Notes: generated by a model not told the origin, from the letters alone. Positions 8,898 through 18,192 are shown, numbered from the stretch's first letter. The stretch is DNA of 64,000 nucleotides from Halosimplex pelagicum (GCF_013415905.1 NZ_CP058909.1:3596001-3660000), one strand, 5' to 3'. Numbers and translations are program-made.

Positions 8898-10196
8898 CTA
8901 CTCGTCGAGCGCAGCCGCGTCGACCCGCAACTGCTCGACGACCGATGGCCGTCCGCGGACCGACAGCGCCACCGTCTCGGGGCCGTACTCGACGGACTCG
9001 ACGACCGCGCGGTCGTAGGCCCGGGAGACGATCCCCATCGCGTCGTCGCGGTTGGGGAGTCGCAACTCGGCGCGGTCGGTCGGCAGGCGGTCCGCGACGG
9101 CGGCGCGGAGGCAGTCGAGGTTCGTCCCCTCGCGGACGCTGACCGGGACCGGTTCCGGTGCGAGGTCGGCGACCACCTCTCGGCGCTCGGCCAGCGCGTC
9201 GTCGTCGAGCAGGTCGACCTTGTTCAGCGCCGTGACGACCGCCGACTCGTCGACGCCCTGGCCGCCGAACACGTCGAGCGCGACCTCGACCTTCTCGCGC
9301 AACTCCGAGGGCGGGTCGCTCGCGTCGGCGACGAGGACGACTGCGTCGGCCGCCGCGGCGTCCGAGAGCGTCTCGCTGAACGACTCGACCAGCCAGTGGG
9401 GCAAGTCCGCGACGAATCCGACGGTGTCGGTACACAGCACGCGCCGGCTGTCGACCGTCGCCCGCCGCGTCGTCGTCTCCAGCGTCTCGAACAGCCGGTC
9501 CCGCACCGCCGCTGTCTCCGTCGCCGCGTCGGGGTGTCCCTTCGGGTCGCCGCCCGGGGACTCCTCGATCGCCAGATCGTCGGCCAGCCGGTGAAGCAGC
9601 GTCGACTTCCCGGCGTTGGTGTAGCCGGCGAGCGTCACCAGGTCGAACCCTTGCTCGCGGCGCTCGGCGCGGTGCTGCTCGGCCGGATGCGGCAGGTCCG
9701 AGAGCTTGCGTTCGAGGTCGGCGATCCGATTTTTGACGCCGTGTAACCGTGTTCCCTTCTCGACGCGCTTGTTCAGTCCCTGTACGTCCGAGCGCGCCTG
9801 CAACCGCGGGAGGTCGTACCGCAACCGCGCGAGCTCCGTTTGTAGTTGCGCCCGTCGCGTGCCCGCCCGGTCGGCGAAGATGGCGAGCACGAGCCGGTAG
9901 CGGTCGAAGACCGCGGTTCCGTCGGGGAGCGCTTCCCCGATAGCGGCCGTCTGCCGGGGCGTCAGCTCCCCGTCGACGGCGACCAGATCCGCGCCCGTCT
10001 CCGCGACTCGTGTCGAAACCTCTGTGACTTTCCCGCGCCCGAAGTACGTCCCCGGGTCCTTCGCGCGGGCCTGGGTCACCGCGTCGCGGACCTCGTATCC
10101 CGCGGCCTCCGTCAACGCTCGTATCTCGTCGGTGTCGACCGGCGGTTCGTCCGCCCGCGCCGCGACTATCGCTTTCGTTCCCGTCTGTCGTCTCAT
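8898..10196 (-). CDS. hflX: GTPase HflX
   Basis: 432 residues. The N-terminal HflX subdomain (about 5-165) contains the conserved GTYFGRGKV segment and a helical arm (RAQLQTELARLRYDLPRL). The G domain follows: G1 AGYTNAGKST (about 190), G3 DTVGFV, G4 NKVD. Family members bind the large ribosomal subunit and act on stalled or heat-damaged ribosomes; in archaea the role is less studied. Start MRRQTGTKAI at 10196 is chosen because the in-frame extension to 10295 is unlike the family. It stands alone, convergent with the small genes to its left. Confidence 0.93.
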   Translation of the reverse strand: MRRQTGTKAIVAARADEPPVDTDEIRALTEAAGYEVRDAVTQARAKDPGTYFGRGKVTEVSTRVAETGADLVAVDGELTPRQTAAIGEALPDGTAVFDRYRLVLAIFADRAGTRRAQLQTELARLRYDLPRLQARSDVQGLNKRVEKGTRLHGVKNRIADLERKLSDLPHPAEQHRAERREQGFDLVTLAGYTNAGKSTLLHRLADDLAIEESPGGDPKGHPDAATETAAVRDRLFETLETTTRRATVDSRRVLCTDTVGFVADLPHWLVESFSETLSDAAAADAVVLVADASDPPSELREKVEVALDVFGGQGVDESAVVTALNKVDLLDDDALAERREVVADLAPEPVPVSVREGTNLDCLRAAVADRLPTDRAELRLPNRDDAMGIVSRAYDRAVVESVEYGPETVALSVRGRPSVVEQLRVDAAALDE

Positions 10197-10479
10197 GTGT
10201 CTGTCTCTGTGGGTGGTGTCGGTCTGCGAGCGATACCGTCCGACGACCGCCCGATCGCCGGACGGCCGCCGGGCTATCGGACCGTCTAAGATCACCGGTT
10301 ACGGGGCCGCTTCGGTGTTACATCGCCGCTGGCACGCGCTCGTCGAAGGCGAAACGTTACGGACCGAGAGCGAGCCGGTGACCGGTCAGCAGAAGTGTCT
10401 GATCTCCATCACCGTGTCCACATCGTCGGCACCCCTCGTCAAGAGCGTTGCCGTGGTGTGGCACTTTCCCACACGACTC

Positions 10480-11457
10480 TCAGAAGTCGCCGAGCGTGGC
10501 CTGTCCCTTCTTCAGCGATTGCGCGGGGATGCCGAGCTCGGAGGTGACGCTGGTCGCGAACTCGTCGGCGAAGCCGTGCTGGGTGTACACCTGCTCGGGG
10601 TCGACGGCGGCGACGAGGGCGAGGAGTTCGTCGTAGTCGCAGTGGTCGGTGAGGACGAATCCCTCGTCGAACCCCCGCCGGTAGACGAACGAGTCGTCGA
10701 CGGCCCACCCCGAGAACCCGGCCGTGACCGCGCCCGTCGCCTCGACCAGCGACTCGACCCAGGGGCTCCGCGGCGACCCCGAGCAGACGAGCGCGTCGCC
10801 CGGCCCCAGATCCACGTCGTCATCGTAGCGCTCGCCCGGGAACGTCACGTCGCAGTGGCGCTCGATCACGTCGCTCACGTCCGCGACGGCGTCGGTGACG
10901 AACACCCGCTCGCGCGGCGAGTCCGCGAGGATCCGCTGGAGCTTCTGGGCCCGCCCCAGCGCGTAGCCGAACAGGAGGACCGGCCGGTCGGTCGTCGCCG
11001 CGAGCCATGACCGGACCGCGGCCGCCGACTCCTCGGTCGACGGGAACCGGTATTCGGGCTTCCCGTAGGTCGTCTCCAGGATCAGCACGTCGGCGTCGAC
11101 GGGCTCGAACCCGTCGAGGTGGAACCGGTCGCGCGTCGAGCAGTCGCCGGTGTACAGGTACCGCCGCCCCGTCTCGGGGTCGGTGAGTCGCATCGCCCGC
11201 GAGCCCGCGACGTGACCCGCGGGGAACAGCTCGACCGCGGGGTGGTCGACCGCGGTCGGAGCGGCGCCGTCGCGTCGCGCGTCGAGCAGCGCCGCCGTCA
11301 GCTCCGAGGCGACGACCGCCGAGCCGCTGGCGTAGTGGTCGCCGTGGGCGTGGCTCACCAGCGTCGCGTCGGCGTCGCCGCTCCCGTCCGCGACGAACCG
11401 CTCGCCGCCGGTGAACGTCACCTCGATCCCGCTCCCCAGCTGGACGCGCCGAGTCAC
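10480..11457 (-). CDS. metallo-beta-lactamase fold RNA-processing-type exonuclease (CPSF/artemis-like)
   Basis: 325 residues from a GTG at 11457. The zinc-binding motif SHAHGDH lies at about residues 34-40. A second ligand region is LYTGDCSTRD, and a late HCDY/TQHG pair marks the C-terminal part. The layout fits the 'mRNA 3'-end processing factor / exonuclease' proteins of haloarchaea, related to SNM1/artemis and CPSF73. Substrate (RNA or DNA) is inferred only from fold. The start is supported by a TATA box 28 bases upstream and a divergent HhH-protein gene. A short hairpin (GTGTGG/CCACAC, about 10456-10474) lies just beyond the stop. Confidence 0.8.
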   Translation of the reverse strand: MTRRVQLGSGIEVTFTGGERFVADGSGDADATLVSHAHGDHYASGSAVVASELTAALLDARRDGAAPTAVDHPAVELFPAGHVAGSRAMRLTDPETGRRYLYTGDCSTRDRFHLDGFEPVDADVLILETTYGKPEYRFPSTEESAAAVRSWLAATTDRPVLLFGYALGRAQKLQRILADSPRERVFVTDAVADVSDVIERHCDVTFPGERYDDDVDLGPGDALVCSGSPRSPWVESLVEATGAVTAGFSGWAVDDSFVYRRGFDEGFVLTDHCDYDELLALVAAVDPEQVYTQHGFADEFATSVTSELGIPAQSLKKGQATLGDF

Positions 11458-11480
11458 GCCCGTCCGTATGCCCCTCGGTC

Positions 11481-11490
11481 GAATATACGT
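11481..11490 (-). promoter_or_regulatory. TATA box of the metallo-beta-lactamase gene
   Basis: ACGTATATTC on the minus strand is centred 28 bases before the GTG at 11457, so the transcript would start at or within two bases of the start codon. This supports GTG as the real, leaderless start. Confidence 0.6.
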
Positions 11491-11673
11491 GTCGTCGGGC
11501 CGGCGGTCGCCACGGCGAATACGTTGTATGTCACCGGATACGTCGCCACTGCTGCGGCGAGCTTTCGCGGGTCCCTCACGGTCGAAGCGACAGGCCCAAA
11601 TCGCCGGAGGACGTGCCGATCGTACGGGGTACGTGCCGCCGAGAAACAACCAGGCACGGCTTCGAACCCGACC

Positions 11674-12285
11674 ATGGCAGACCAGATACGCGATCCGTCG
11701 AGAACCAACAGGATCGACACGGCGATCGGACTCGTCCTCGAAGACCAGCGCACCGCCGAGCGACGGCAGGTGATCTACACCGACGCGCGGGTGGTGCTCC
11801 TGCGCGACGAGTCGGGCGGGACGACGCTCGTCCGCCGCGACTCCTTCGACGCCGAACTCGGGACGCGCTACCGGCCGCGACCGGGCGCCGAGGCGCCCAG
11901 CGACGCCGGACAGTACGACCGACTCCGCGAGCACCTCGCCGCCTACGAGCGCGATGAGGGCCGCAAGGCGAAACACAAGGCCGACGCGCTCCGCGAGGCG
12001 CTGGACCTGCTCGCCGAGCCGAACAGTGGCGACGCAGGCGGCACCAGCGGCGATTCGGACGGCGGTGATGCGGACGACGGCGACGCCGGCGGGAGCGCTA
12101 CCCACGCGGACCCGGAGGTCCCGTTCGAGGAGGTCCCGGGTATCGGCCCGAAGACGGCCGGGAAGCTCCGAACCGCCGGCTACGTCACCGAGAGCGACGT
12201 GCGCGGCGCGGCGGACGACGCGCTGCTGGCGGTCGCCGGGCTCGGCCCGGAGAGCCTGTCGAACCTCCGCGAGTTCGTCGGCTGA
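11674..12285 (+). CDS. helix-hairpin-helix domain protein
   Basis: 203 residues. The N-terminal ~90 residues form a mixed domain of unknown type (IGLVLEDQRTAERRQVIYTDARVVLLRDE). A charged helix and a Gly/Asp-rich linker (about 100-145; DAGGTSGDSDGGDADDGDAG) follow. The C-terminal ~55 residues are a tandem helix-hairpin-helix: FEEVPGIGPKTAGKLRTAGY and VAGLGPESLSNL, the non-specific DNA-binding motif found in RadA, ligases and UvrC. It is probably a DNA-associated protein; no enzymatic residues are visible. It is divergent from the metallo-beta-lactamase nuclease. Confidence 0.75.
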   Translation: MADQIRDPSRTNRIDTAIGLVLEDQRTAERRQVIYTDARVVLLRDESGGTTLVRRDSFDAELGTRYRPRPGAEAPSDAGQYDRLREHLAAYERDEGRKAKHKADALREALDLLAEPNSGDAGGTSGDSDGGDADDGDAGGSATHADPEVPFEEVPGIGPKTAGKLRTAGYVTESDVRGAADDALLAVAGLGPESLSNLREFVG

Positions 12286-12349
12286 GGACCGTCTCGGGGC
12301 GGCCGGCGCCGTCCGCGACGCGGCGGGAGCGACTGCTGCGACAGTCGGC

Positions 12350-13129
12350 CTACCACTCCAGCAGCACGCTGTCGCCGGCCGACAGGCCGAACGCCTCGTC
12401 GCCGCGGCCCCTGTTGACGGCGAGTTCGACGTTGCCGTGGCTGCCGACGGTCACGAGCCTGTCGCCGGGGTCGCGGGCCGCGTAGGCGTCGCGGACCGGG
12501 ATCAGCTCGTCGTCGACGCGGATCCCCTCGCAGTCCGCGATGGGGTCGCCGGGGACGTTCGTGATCACGTTGCCGAACCCGTCGACGACGAGCACCTCGC
12601 CGCGGGCCCCCTTGGCGACCATATCCGGCTCCGGGAACGTCAGGTCCACCCAGTCGTCGGTCCGGGAGCAGCGGTCGAGGGCGGCCGGACCTCCCTCGTC
12701 GTGTACGTCGGCGGCGGCGGGCGCGAACACGTCCCGGCCGTGGAACGTGGTGCTCGCCGTCTCGCTGTCCTCGTACTCGATCTCCCACACGTCGAAGTCG
12801 TCGCCGCTGGATTCGGCCTCCGCATCGCCACCGGCGAGCTCGCGTGCGACCGGGATCGCGACGCCGTTGTCCGGTGCGACGATAGCGTGGTCGCCGGCCT
12901 CGACGACGAGCGCGCTCCGGTCGGTCCCGACGCCGGGGTCGACGACGGCGCAGTGCGTGGCGGGCGGGAAGTACGGGAGCACCTCGCGCAGCCAGAAGGC
13001 CGCCGCGCGCACGTCCTGGCGCGGGAAATCGTGAGCGATGTCCTCGATCCGGGCGTCCGAACGCGAGCAGATCACGCCCCGCATCGCCGCGGGATAGGGG
13101 CTCGGGAAGTCCGAGGCGAGCGTTATCAT
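12350..13129 (-). CDS. SAM hydroxide adenosyltransferase / SAM hydrolase family protein (DUF62)
   Basis: 259 residues. It begins MITLASDF and contains VVDPGVG and the APDNGV motif that binds the adenosine and activates water in this family. These enzymes split S-adenosylmethionine to adenosine and methionine. The C-terminal beta-domain (DGFGNVITNVPGD...GNVELAVNRG) is complete. ATG at 13129 is preferred over an in-frame GTG at 13141, because a TATA-like box centred near 13157 places the transcript start at about 13131. It ends 65 bases from the convergent HhH gene. The physiological role in archaea is unclear. Confidence 0.85.
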   Translation of the reverse strand: MITLASDFPSPYPAAMRGVICSRSDARIEDIAHDFPRQDVRAAAFWLREVLPYFPPATHCAVVDPGVGTDRSALVVEAGDHAIVAPDNGVAIPVARELAGGDAEAESSGDDFDVWEIEYEDSETASTTFHGRDVFAPAAADVHDEGGPAALDRCSRTDDWVDLTFPEPDMVAKGARGEVLVVDGFGNVITNVPGDPIADCEGIRVDDELIPVRDAYAARDPGDRLVTVGSHGNVELAVNRGRGDEAFGLSAGDSVLLEW

Positions 13130-13151
13130 ACCCGTCGACACGGCGATTCGG

Positions 13152-13161
13152 CGGTTAATTC
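13152..13161 (-). promoter_or_regulatory. TATA box of the SAM hydrolase-family gene
   Basis: GAATTAACCG on the minus strand is centred about 28 bases before the ATG at 13129, consistent with a leaderless transcript. It lies in the 79-base gap after the importer ATPase gene. Confidence 0.5.
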
Positions 13162-13208
13162 CCTCGGTCTCCGGCGGGATCGGACGCCCCCGGCCGGCCG
13201 CGAACCGT

Positions 13209-14261
13209 TCACAGCACCCGCGCGTCCGCGGGGTCGAACCCGAGCGCCAGCGCGTCGCCGTCGTGGGGCTCGGGCGTCCGGAAGACGACCGTTCGGTCGC
13301 CCCAGTCGGCGTAGTAGCGGGTGGTCTCGCCGAGGAACTCCGCGGTGTCGAGCGCGACCTCGAAGCGATTGGCCTCGGCGTCGACGGTCAGGTCCTCCGG
13401 GCGGACGCAGAAGGTCAGGCGGTCGTCGGCGGTACCGGACCGGTCTCCGATCCCGTCGTCGATCCGGAACTCCGTCCCGTCGACGGCGACCGCGGTCCCG
13501 TCGCCGTCGCGACCGACGACCTCGCCGCGGAAGAGGTTGTTCTCGCCGACGAACGAGGCGACGAACTCCGTCGCGGGCCGCTCGTACACCTCCCGGGGGG
13601 TACCGACCTGTTCGACGGCTCCGTCGCTCATGACTGCCAGGCGGTCGGAGATGGCGAGCGCCTCCTCCTGGTCGTGGGTGACGTAGACGGTGGTCACGTC
13701 CAGCTCCGTCTGGATGCGCTTGACCTGCCGGCGCAGCGTCTCGCGCAGGCGAGCGTCCAGCGCCGACATGGGCTCGTCGAGCAGGAGCACGTCGGGGGCC
13801 GGCGCGAGCGCGCGGGCCAGCGCGACCCGCTGTTGCTGGCCGCCCGAGAGCTGGTCGGGCTCGCGGTCGCCCATCCCCGACAGGTCCACCAGATCGAGCA
13901 GGTCGGTCACCCGCTCGTCGACGGACTGGCTGTCGGGCGGGTCGGCGAACTTCAGCCCGTAGGCGACGTTCTCGCGGACGCTCATGTGCGGGAACAGGGC
14001 GTAGTTCTGGAAGACGATGCCCACGTCGCGGTCCTCGGTGGGGACGCCGGCCACGTCCTCGCCGCCGAAGCGGACGGTCCCGGAAGTGGGCGATTCGAGG
14101 CCGGCGATGGTCCGGAGGGTCGTCGTCTTCCCGCAGCCCGACGGGCCGACGAGGGTGAAGAACTCCCCCTTGGCGATGTCGAGGGAGACGCCGTCGAGCG
14201 CGACGGTGTCGTCGAAGGCCTTGCGGACGGCCGCCAGTTTCAGGTCAGCCACCGAACCCAC
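13209..14261 (-). CDS. ABC importer ATP-binding subunit (thiamine/iron/polyamine type)
   Basis: 350 residues. All ABC motifs are intact: Walker A GPSGCGKTT, Q-loop FQNYALFPHM, signature LSGGQQQR, Walker B VLLLDEP with D-loop SALDARLR, and H-loop THDQEE. The C-terminal ~110 residues form a TOBE-like regulatory domain (FVGENNLFRGEVVG...CVRPEDLTV). It is the last gene of the importer operon and its GTG start overlaps the end of the permease gene by 17 bases; an in-frame GTG at 14252 is an alternative. Substrate is assigned through the binding protein, so it is less certain than the ATPase function. Confidence 0.92.
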   Translation of the reverse strand: MGSVADLKLAAVRKAFDDTVALDGVSLDIAKGEFFTLVGPSGCGKTTTLRTIAGLESPTSGTVRFGGEDVAGVPTEDRDVGIVFQNYALFPHMSVRENVAYGLKFADPPDSQSVDERVTDLLDLVDLSGMGDREPDQLSGGQQQRVALARALAPAPDVLLLDEPMSALDARLRETLRRQVKRIQTELDVTTVYVTHDQEEALAISDRLAVMSDGAVEQVGTPREVYERPATEFVASFVGENNLFRGEVVGRDGDGTAVAVDGTEFRIDDGIGDRSGTADDRLTFCVRPEDLTVDAEANRFEVALDTAEFLGETTRYYADWGDRTVVFRTPEPHDGDALALGFDPADARVL

Positions 14262-15921
14262 TCCCCTCGCCGAGCCTGTCGATTATCACGAAGCTCACGC
14301 TCGTCACGACCAGCAGGACCACGCCCATCGCGGTCGCGGGGCCGAGCCGTCGGCCGATGAACCGCTCGATTGCGACCGGCATGGTGTAACTGGTTCCGCC
14401 GGTCGCCAGTATAACCGTCGAATCGAACTCGCCGACGCTGATGGCGAAGGCGAAGGCCGTCCCCGCGAGGACCGCCGGGATCACCAGCGGGAGTTCGATG
14501 TCGAGCATGACGCGAGCGCGGGAGGCACCGAGCGAGCGCGCCGACTCGACGATGGAGCCGTCGATGCCCGAGAGCGCGGGCGCGACGTTGCGCGTGACGA
14601 ACGGGTAGGCGCCGACGGCGTGGGCGGCGACGATGGCGAGGCCGCCGGTGACGGTGAAGCGGTAGCCGAAGGCCTCGGTGCCGAAGACGAACCCGCGCAA
14701 TAGCCCGAGGCCGACGACGACGCCGCTGACCGCGAACGGCGCCATCGAGAGCGTGTCGATCAGTTTGCGCCCGCGGAACTGTCGGGTGCTGACGACGGCG
14801 AGGAACACGCCCATCGGGACCGCCACCAGGAGCGTCCCCGCGCCGAAGATCAGGGAGTTCGTGACGGCCGTCAGCGGCTTGACCTGAAAGGCGTAGGCGT
14901 CGGCCTGGCGCTCGACCAGGAAGCGGTAGTTGCGGAGCGTGAACCCCTCCGGCCCGGTGACGCTGCTGAGGAGGAGGCTGACGATGGGGACGACGAAGAC
15001 GACGACAGCGACGACGGCGTAGCCCCAGGCGAACAGCCGGCGTTTCGTCGCCGGGCCGACGAGGTCGATGCGGTCGGGCGGCCGGGCGGCGCTCGTCGCC
15101 CGCTGGCGCGCCTCGTAGCGCAGGTAGGCGTAGGTGAGCGCCAGCGAGAACAGCATCTCCAGCGTCGCGAGCGTCGACGCGGTCCCGTAGTCGAGCTGGC
15201 TGATCCGGTGGTAGACCCACACCTCGACGGTCGCCAGCGAGAGCCCGCCGAGCGCGAGGACGATCGCGAACGACATGAACGAGAAGATGAACGTCAGCAG
15301 CGCGCCGGTCAGGATCGCGGGGAGCAACTGCGGGATCACCACGTCCCGGAACGCCCGCAGCGGCGACGCGCCCAGCGAGCGGGCGGTCTCGGTCATCTCG
15401 GCGTCGATCCCCTCCCACGAGGCGGCCGTGATCCGCGCGATCAGCGGCGCGTCGTAGAAGGCGTGCGCGAGGACGATGATCCCGAGCGTGCCGGTGAAAC
15501 TCGACACCTCCAGGCCGAGCGACTGCAGCGCTCGGACGACGACGCCGTTCGCGCCGAACGTGGCGACGAACCCGATCGCGACCAGGATCGTCGGCATCAC
15601 GAACGGCAGCGCCGTCAGCGAGCGGATCGTCCGCCGACCGGGGAACTCGAAGCGAGCGAGGACGTACGCGCCGGGCAGCCCCAGCGCGATCGCGGCGATC
15701 GTCGACAGCAGCGCCTGGTAGGCGGTGAAGCGGAACAGCTCGCGATAGAACGGGTCGCGCAGCACCTCGGCGACGGTCGCGAGCGTGTAGACGCCGTCGA
15801 CGCGGACGGCCTCGACGAGGACGGTCCCGACCGGGTAGAAGAACATCAGCGTCAGCAGCGCGAGCGTCGCGACTGCGAGGACGGGGGCGCTCAGCCGCTC
15901 GGCGACCCGCGTGACCCGCAT
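14245..15921 (-). CDS. ABC importer fused permease (ThiP-like, two permease domains)
   Basis: 558 residues with about twelve membrane helices arranged as two binding-protein-dependent permease domains in one chain. Each has its EAA loop for contacting the ATPase: TETARSLGASPLRAFRDVVI (near 175) and VESARSLGASRARVMLDIEL (near 465). Such two-domain permeases occur in ThiP and FbpB-type ferric iron importers. It directly abuts the binding-protein gene (no spacer) and overlaps the ATPase gene. Together with its neighbours it forms a complete importer in the cytoplasmic membrane. Confidence 0.92.
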   Translation of the reverse strand: MRVTRVAERLSAPVLAVATLALLTLMFFYPVGTVLVEAVRVDGVYTLATVAEVLRDPFYRELFRFTAYQALLSTIAAIALGLPGAYVLARFEFPGRRTIRSLTALPFVMPTILVAIGFVATFGANGVVVRALQSLGLEVSSFTGTLGIIVLAHAFYDAPLIARITAASWEGIDAEMTETARSLGASPLRAFRDVVIPQLLPAILTGALLTFIFSFMSFAIVLALGGLSLATVEVWVYHRISQLDYGTASTLATLEMLFSLALTYAYLRYEARQRATSAARPPDRIDLVGPATKRRLFAWGYAVVAVVVFVVPIVSLLLSSVTGPEGFTLRNYRFLVERQADAYAFQVKPLTAVTNSLIFGAGTLLVAVPMGVFLAVVSTRQFRGRKLIDTLSMAPFAVSGVVVGLGLLRGFVFGTEAFGYRFTVTGGLAIVAAHAVGAYPFVTRNVAPALSGIDGSIVESARSLGASRARVMLDIELPLVIPAVLAGTAFAFAISVGEFDSTVILATGGTSYTMPVAIERFIGRRLGPATAMGVVLLVVTSVSFVIIDRLGEGSGFGG

Positions 15922-17115
15922 CTACTGCGTCGCGATCTGCCGGGACCAGTCGTTGAGCCACGGCTCGACGTTGCCCATCAGCTCGTCGTAGCCGAAACTG
16001 ACGATCTCCTCGGGCTCGTACACCAGGTCGTAGTAGTCCGAGGGGAGCTCGGCGTTGTCGACCGCCGGGAGCGCGACGTTGCGCTGGGCGATCTCCGCCT
16101 GGACCTCCGGCTGCAGGACGAAGTCGATGAACTCCGTCGCCAGCCCCAACTTGTCGGTGTCGGTGAAGGGCGCGGCGCCCTCCAGGTACGCGTAGCCCGA
16201 ATCGTTCAGGAAGCCGACCTGGTGGCGGGCCATGTCCTGGTCGTAGCGGTCGGCGTACACCTGGTCGGTCGAGAACGAGACGACCATCGGCGCCTCGTCG
16301 TTCGAGTAGGCGTCGTAGGCGGTCCCCCAGTCCTGCAGGATGCGCGTCCCGTTGCCCATCAGGTCGCTCCAGTAGTCGAGGTAGCCGTCCTCGCCGAACT
16401 GGTCGATCGTCCAGAACATGAACTCCAGCCCCGTCTCGCTGCTCTGGGGGTTCGGCACGAGCAGCCCGTTCTCGTAGGGCTCGCTCGCGAGGTCGTCGAA
16501 GGTCTCGGGCGCGGCGACGCCGCGCTCGTCCAGCGCGTTCTGGTTGTAGACGAGGCTGATGTACGAGGCCCCGACGGGGATAGCCCGTTCCTGGGGGTCG
16601 AAGCGGTAGTCGTCGACGATCGCGCCGGCGTTCGAGAGGTCGGCCGTGTCGACGCTGGTGAAAAGCGACTCGCCGTCGCCGACCGCGCGGTCGGCCTTGA
16701 CGAGGTTCTCCGGCGCCAGCCCGAGGAACAGGTCGGTGTCGATGCTGACTCCCTGCTGGCGCCGCTGGAGGAAGTAGTCCATGCTGTTCTCGGGCGCGAA
16801 CCACCGCAGATCGGCGTCGAACTCCGACTCGAAGCGCTCCTTGAGCCAGGGGCCGGGGCTCGAACTCGGCGCGTCGACGAACGACGGGTACGTGCCCACG
16901 CGCAGCAGCGGCGTCCCGCCCGAGGCCGTCCCGGTCACCGTCCCGTCGGCGGTCGCGGTCCCGTCGCCCTCCGTGGCGGTCCCCCCGCTCTCGGGCGTGT
17001 CCGTCGACCCGCCGTCCGTGTCGGTCGAGCCGTCGTCGGTCGGTTCGGCGCTACAGCCGGCCATCAGTCCCGCCGCCCCGGCGCCCGCGGCCGTCAGGAA
17101 ACGTCGTCGGTTCAT
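15922..17115 (-). CDS. ABC importer substrate-binding lipoprotein, thiamine-binding (TbpA/ThiB) type
   Basis: 397 residues. A Tat-like signal (NRRRFL) leads to the lipobox AGLMAGC, Cys 21. A Ser/Thr/Asp/Gly-rich linker (about 22-70) tethers the binding domain. That domain resembles TbpA of enteric bacteria: LLRVGTYPSFV, a DADLRWFAPE strand, DTDLFLGLAPENL, AIPVGASYISLVYNQNAL, and a Trp/Tyr-rich pocket region (WGTAYDAYSNDEAPMVVSF). Thiamine is the best guess; ferric iron is the main alternative. It is first gene of the operon. No TPP riboswitch core was seen upstream; instead there is a phased GGA repeat. Confidence 0.78.
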   Translation of the reverse strand: MNRRRFLTAAGAGAAGLMAGCSAEPTDDGSTDTDGGSTDTPESGGTATEGDGTATADGTVTGTASGGTPLLRVGTYPSFVDAPSSSPGPWLKERFESEFDADLRWFAPENSMDYFLQRRQQGVSIDTDLFLGLAPENLVKADRAVGDGESLFTSVDTADLSNAGAIVDDYRFDPQERAIPVGASYISLVYNQNALDERGVAAPETFDDLASEPYENGLLVPNPQSSETGLEFMFWTIDQFGEDGYLDYWSDLMGNGTRILQDWGTAYDAYSNDEAPMVVSFSTDQVYADRYDQDMARHQVGFLNDSGYAYLEGAAPFTDTDKLGLATEFIDFVLQPEVQAEIAQRNVALPAVDNAELPSDYYDLVYEPEEIVSFGYDELMGNVEPWLNDWSRQIATQ

Positions 17116-17171
17116 GACCGAGGAATATCGGTGCCGAATGAAATACCTCGCGATCCGGACCCGGCGATCCC

Positions 17172-17267
17172 GGACAAAATATCCCGTTCTGGGACACGAA
17201 CGGACAGAACTGGACAACGAAACGGAACGAACCGGAACCGACGGGGGCGAAACGGAGGAACCGGACC
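17172..17267 (-). promoter_or_regulatory. phased GGACA/GGAAC repeat array and TATA box upstream of the importer operon
   Basis: Read on the plus strand, GGACA occurs at 17172, 17192, 17202 and 17212. GGAAC follows at 17224 and 17234, and further GGA steps at 17254 and 17263, so the motif recurs on nearly one face of the helix. A TATA-like GGATATTTTG (minus strand, 17175-17184) overlaps the first repeat and would start transcription about 38 bases before the ATG at 17115. GTTCTG and CAGAAC also form an inverted pair here. It is likely the operator region of the importer. Confidence 0.45.
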
Positions 17268-17313
17268 GGCTCGGATGGCCCCGGAGTTCGCCCGCGATCG
17301 AGGCCGCGCGGCG

Positions 17314-18192
17314 TCAGATGTCGACCGTCGGCACGGGCGACTCGTCGGACCGGCGCTCCTCGACCATCGCGGCCCGCTCGTCGTCGCCCATCGGCTCGAA
17401 GTCGGCCGCCGCGTCGAGGATGTCGTCGACGAGCCGCGGGTCGCCGGCGTTGGTCAGCGTCGTGACGCCGTCCTGAGCGAGCGTGAAGCGGAGCGAGCGC
17501 CGCAGCTCCGCGGGGTCGTCGTACGGCTCGTACCACGTGTTGTACGGTCGCTCGTCTTCCGGCAGGTCGTCGGGCCAGGGCTGCTTCGCGAAGGTCTTGA
17601 TCGCGAGCACGCCTATCCCCTGCTCGGAGAGTTCGCGCGCGAGCGCCGGGAACGCGTGGTCGTCGTCGTCGTGGGCGGCGACGGTCGCGTTGACGGGGAA
17701 CATCGCCGTCTCCAGGTCGGGGATGCGCTCGACGGCCTCGCGGATCACGTCCGGGGACCCGTGGCTCGTCAGCCCGATGTGGTCGATGATGCCCTCCTCC
17801 TGGGCCTCGCGGTAGGCCTTCAGGGCGCCGTCGTCGGCGGTGATCGCGTCGACCTCCGCCGACTCGGTGACGGCGTGGAACTGGTAGAGGTCGATGTGGT
17901 CGACGCCGAGGCGGTCGAGCGACGCCTCCAGTTTCTCCCAGGCGCCCTCGTAGCTCCGTTCGAGCGTCTTGCAGCCGAGGAACACCTCCTCGCGGCGGTC
18001 GGCGAGCGTCGGCGCGAGTTTGACCTCGGCGGTGCCGTACTGCGGGGCCACGTCGACGTGGTTGACCCCGCGGTCGAGGACCCGTTCGGTCATCTCGTCG
18101 GCCTCGTCCTGGTCGAGGAAGTCGAGCGCGATGGCGCCGAAGGTGAGGACCGTGCTGTCCTGGCCGGTGTCGCCCAGCGGTCTGGTCTCCAT
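17314..18192 (-). CDS. aldo/keto reductase family protein
   Basis: 292 residues. The catalytic tetrad of the family is recognisable: Asp and Tyr in HVDVAPQYG (about 46-55), Lys in FLGCKT, and His in LYQFHAV. The NADPH-site region follows (TLAQDGVTTLTNAGD, shorter than the canonical IPG motif). The early GAIALDFLDQDEADEMT segment replaces the usual short loop. It is a probable soluble NADP(H)-dependent carbonyl reductase; substrate unknown. Start METRPLGDTG at 18192 is supported by family alignment and a T-rich promoter box (about 18214-18223). It is divergent from the aMBF1 gene. Confidence 0.88.
   Translation of the reverse strand: METRPLGDTGQDSTVLTFGAIALDFLDQDEADEMTERVLDRGVNHVDVAPQYGTAEVKLAPTLADRREEVFLGCKTLERSYEGAWEKLEASLDRLGVDHIDLYQFHAVTESAEVDAITADDGALKAYREAQEEGIIDHIGLTSHGSPDVIREAVERIPDLETAMFPVNATVAAHDDDDHAFPALARELSEQGIGVLAIKTFAKQPWPDDLPEDERPYNTWYEPYDDPAELRRSLRFTLAQDGVTTLTNAGDPRLVDDILDAAADFEPMGDDERAAMVEERRSDESPVPTVDI

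Noticed and set aside
17116..17313. TPP riboswitch before the thiamine-type importer
   Set aside because: The conserved CTGAGA and the pyrophosphate-binding core were not found on the minus strand.
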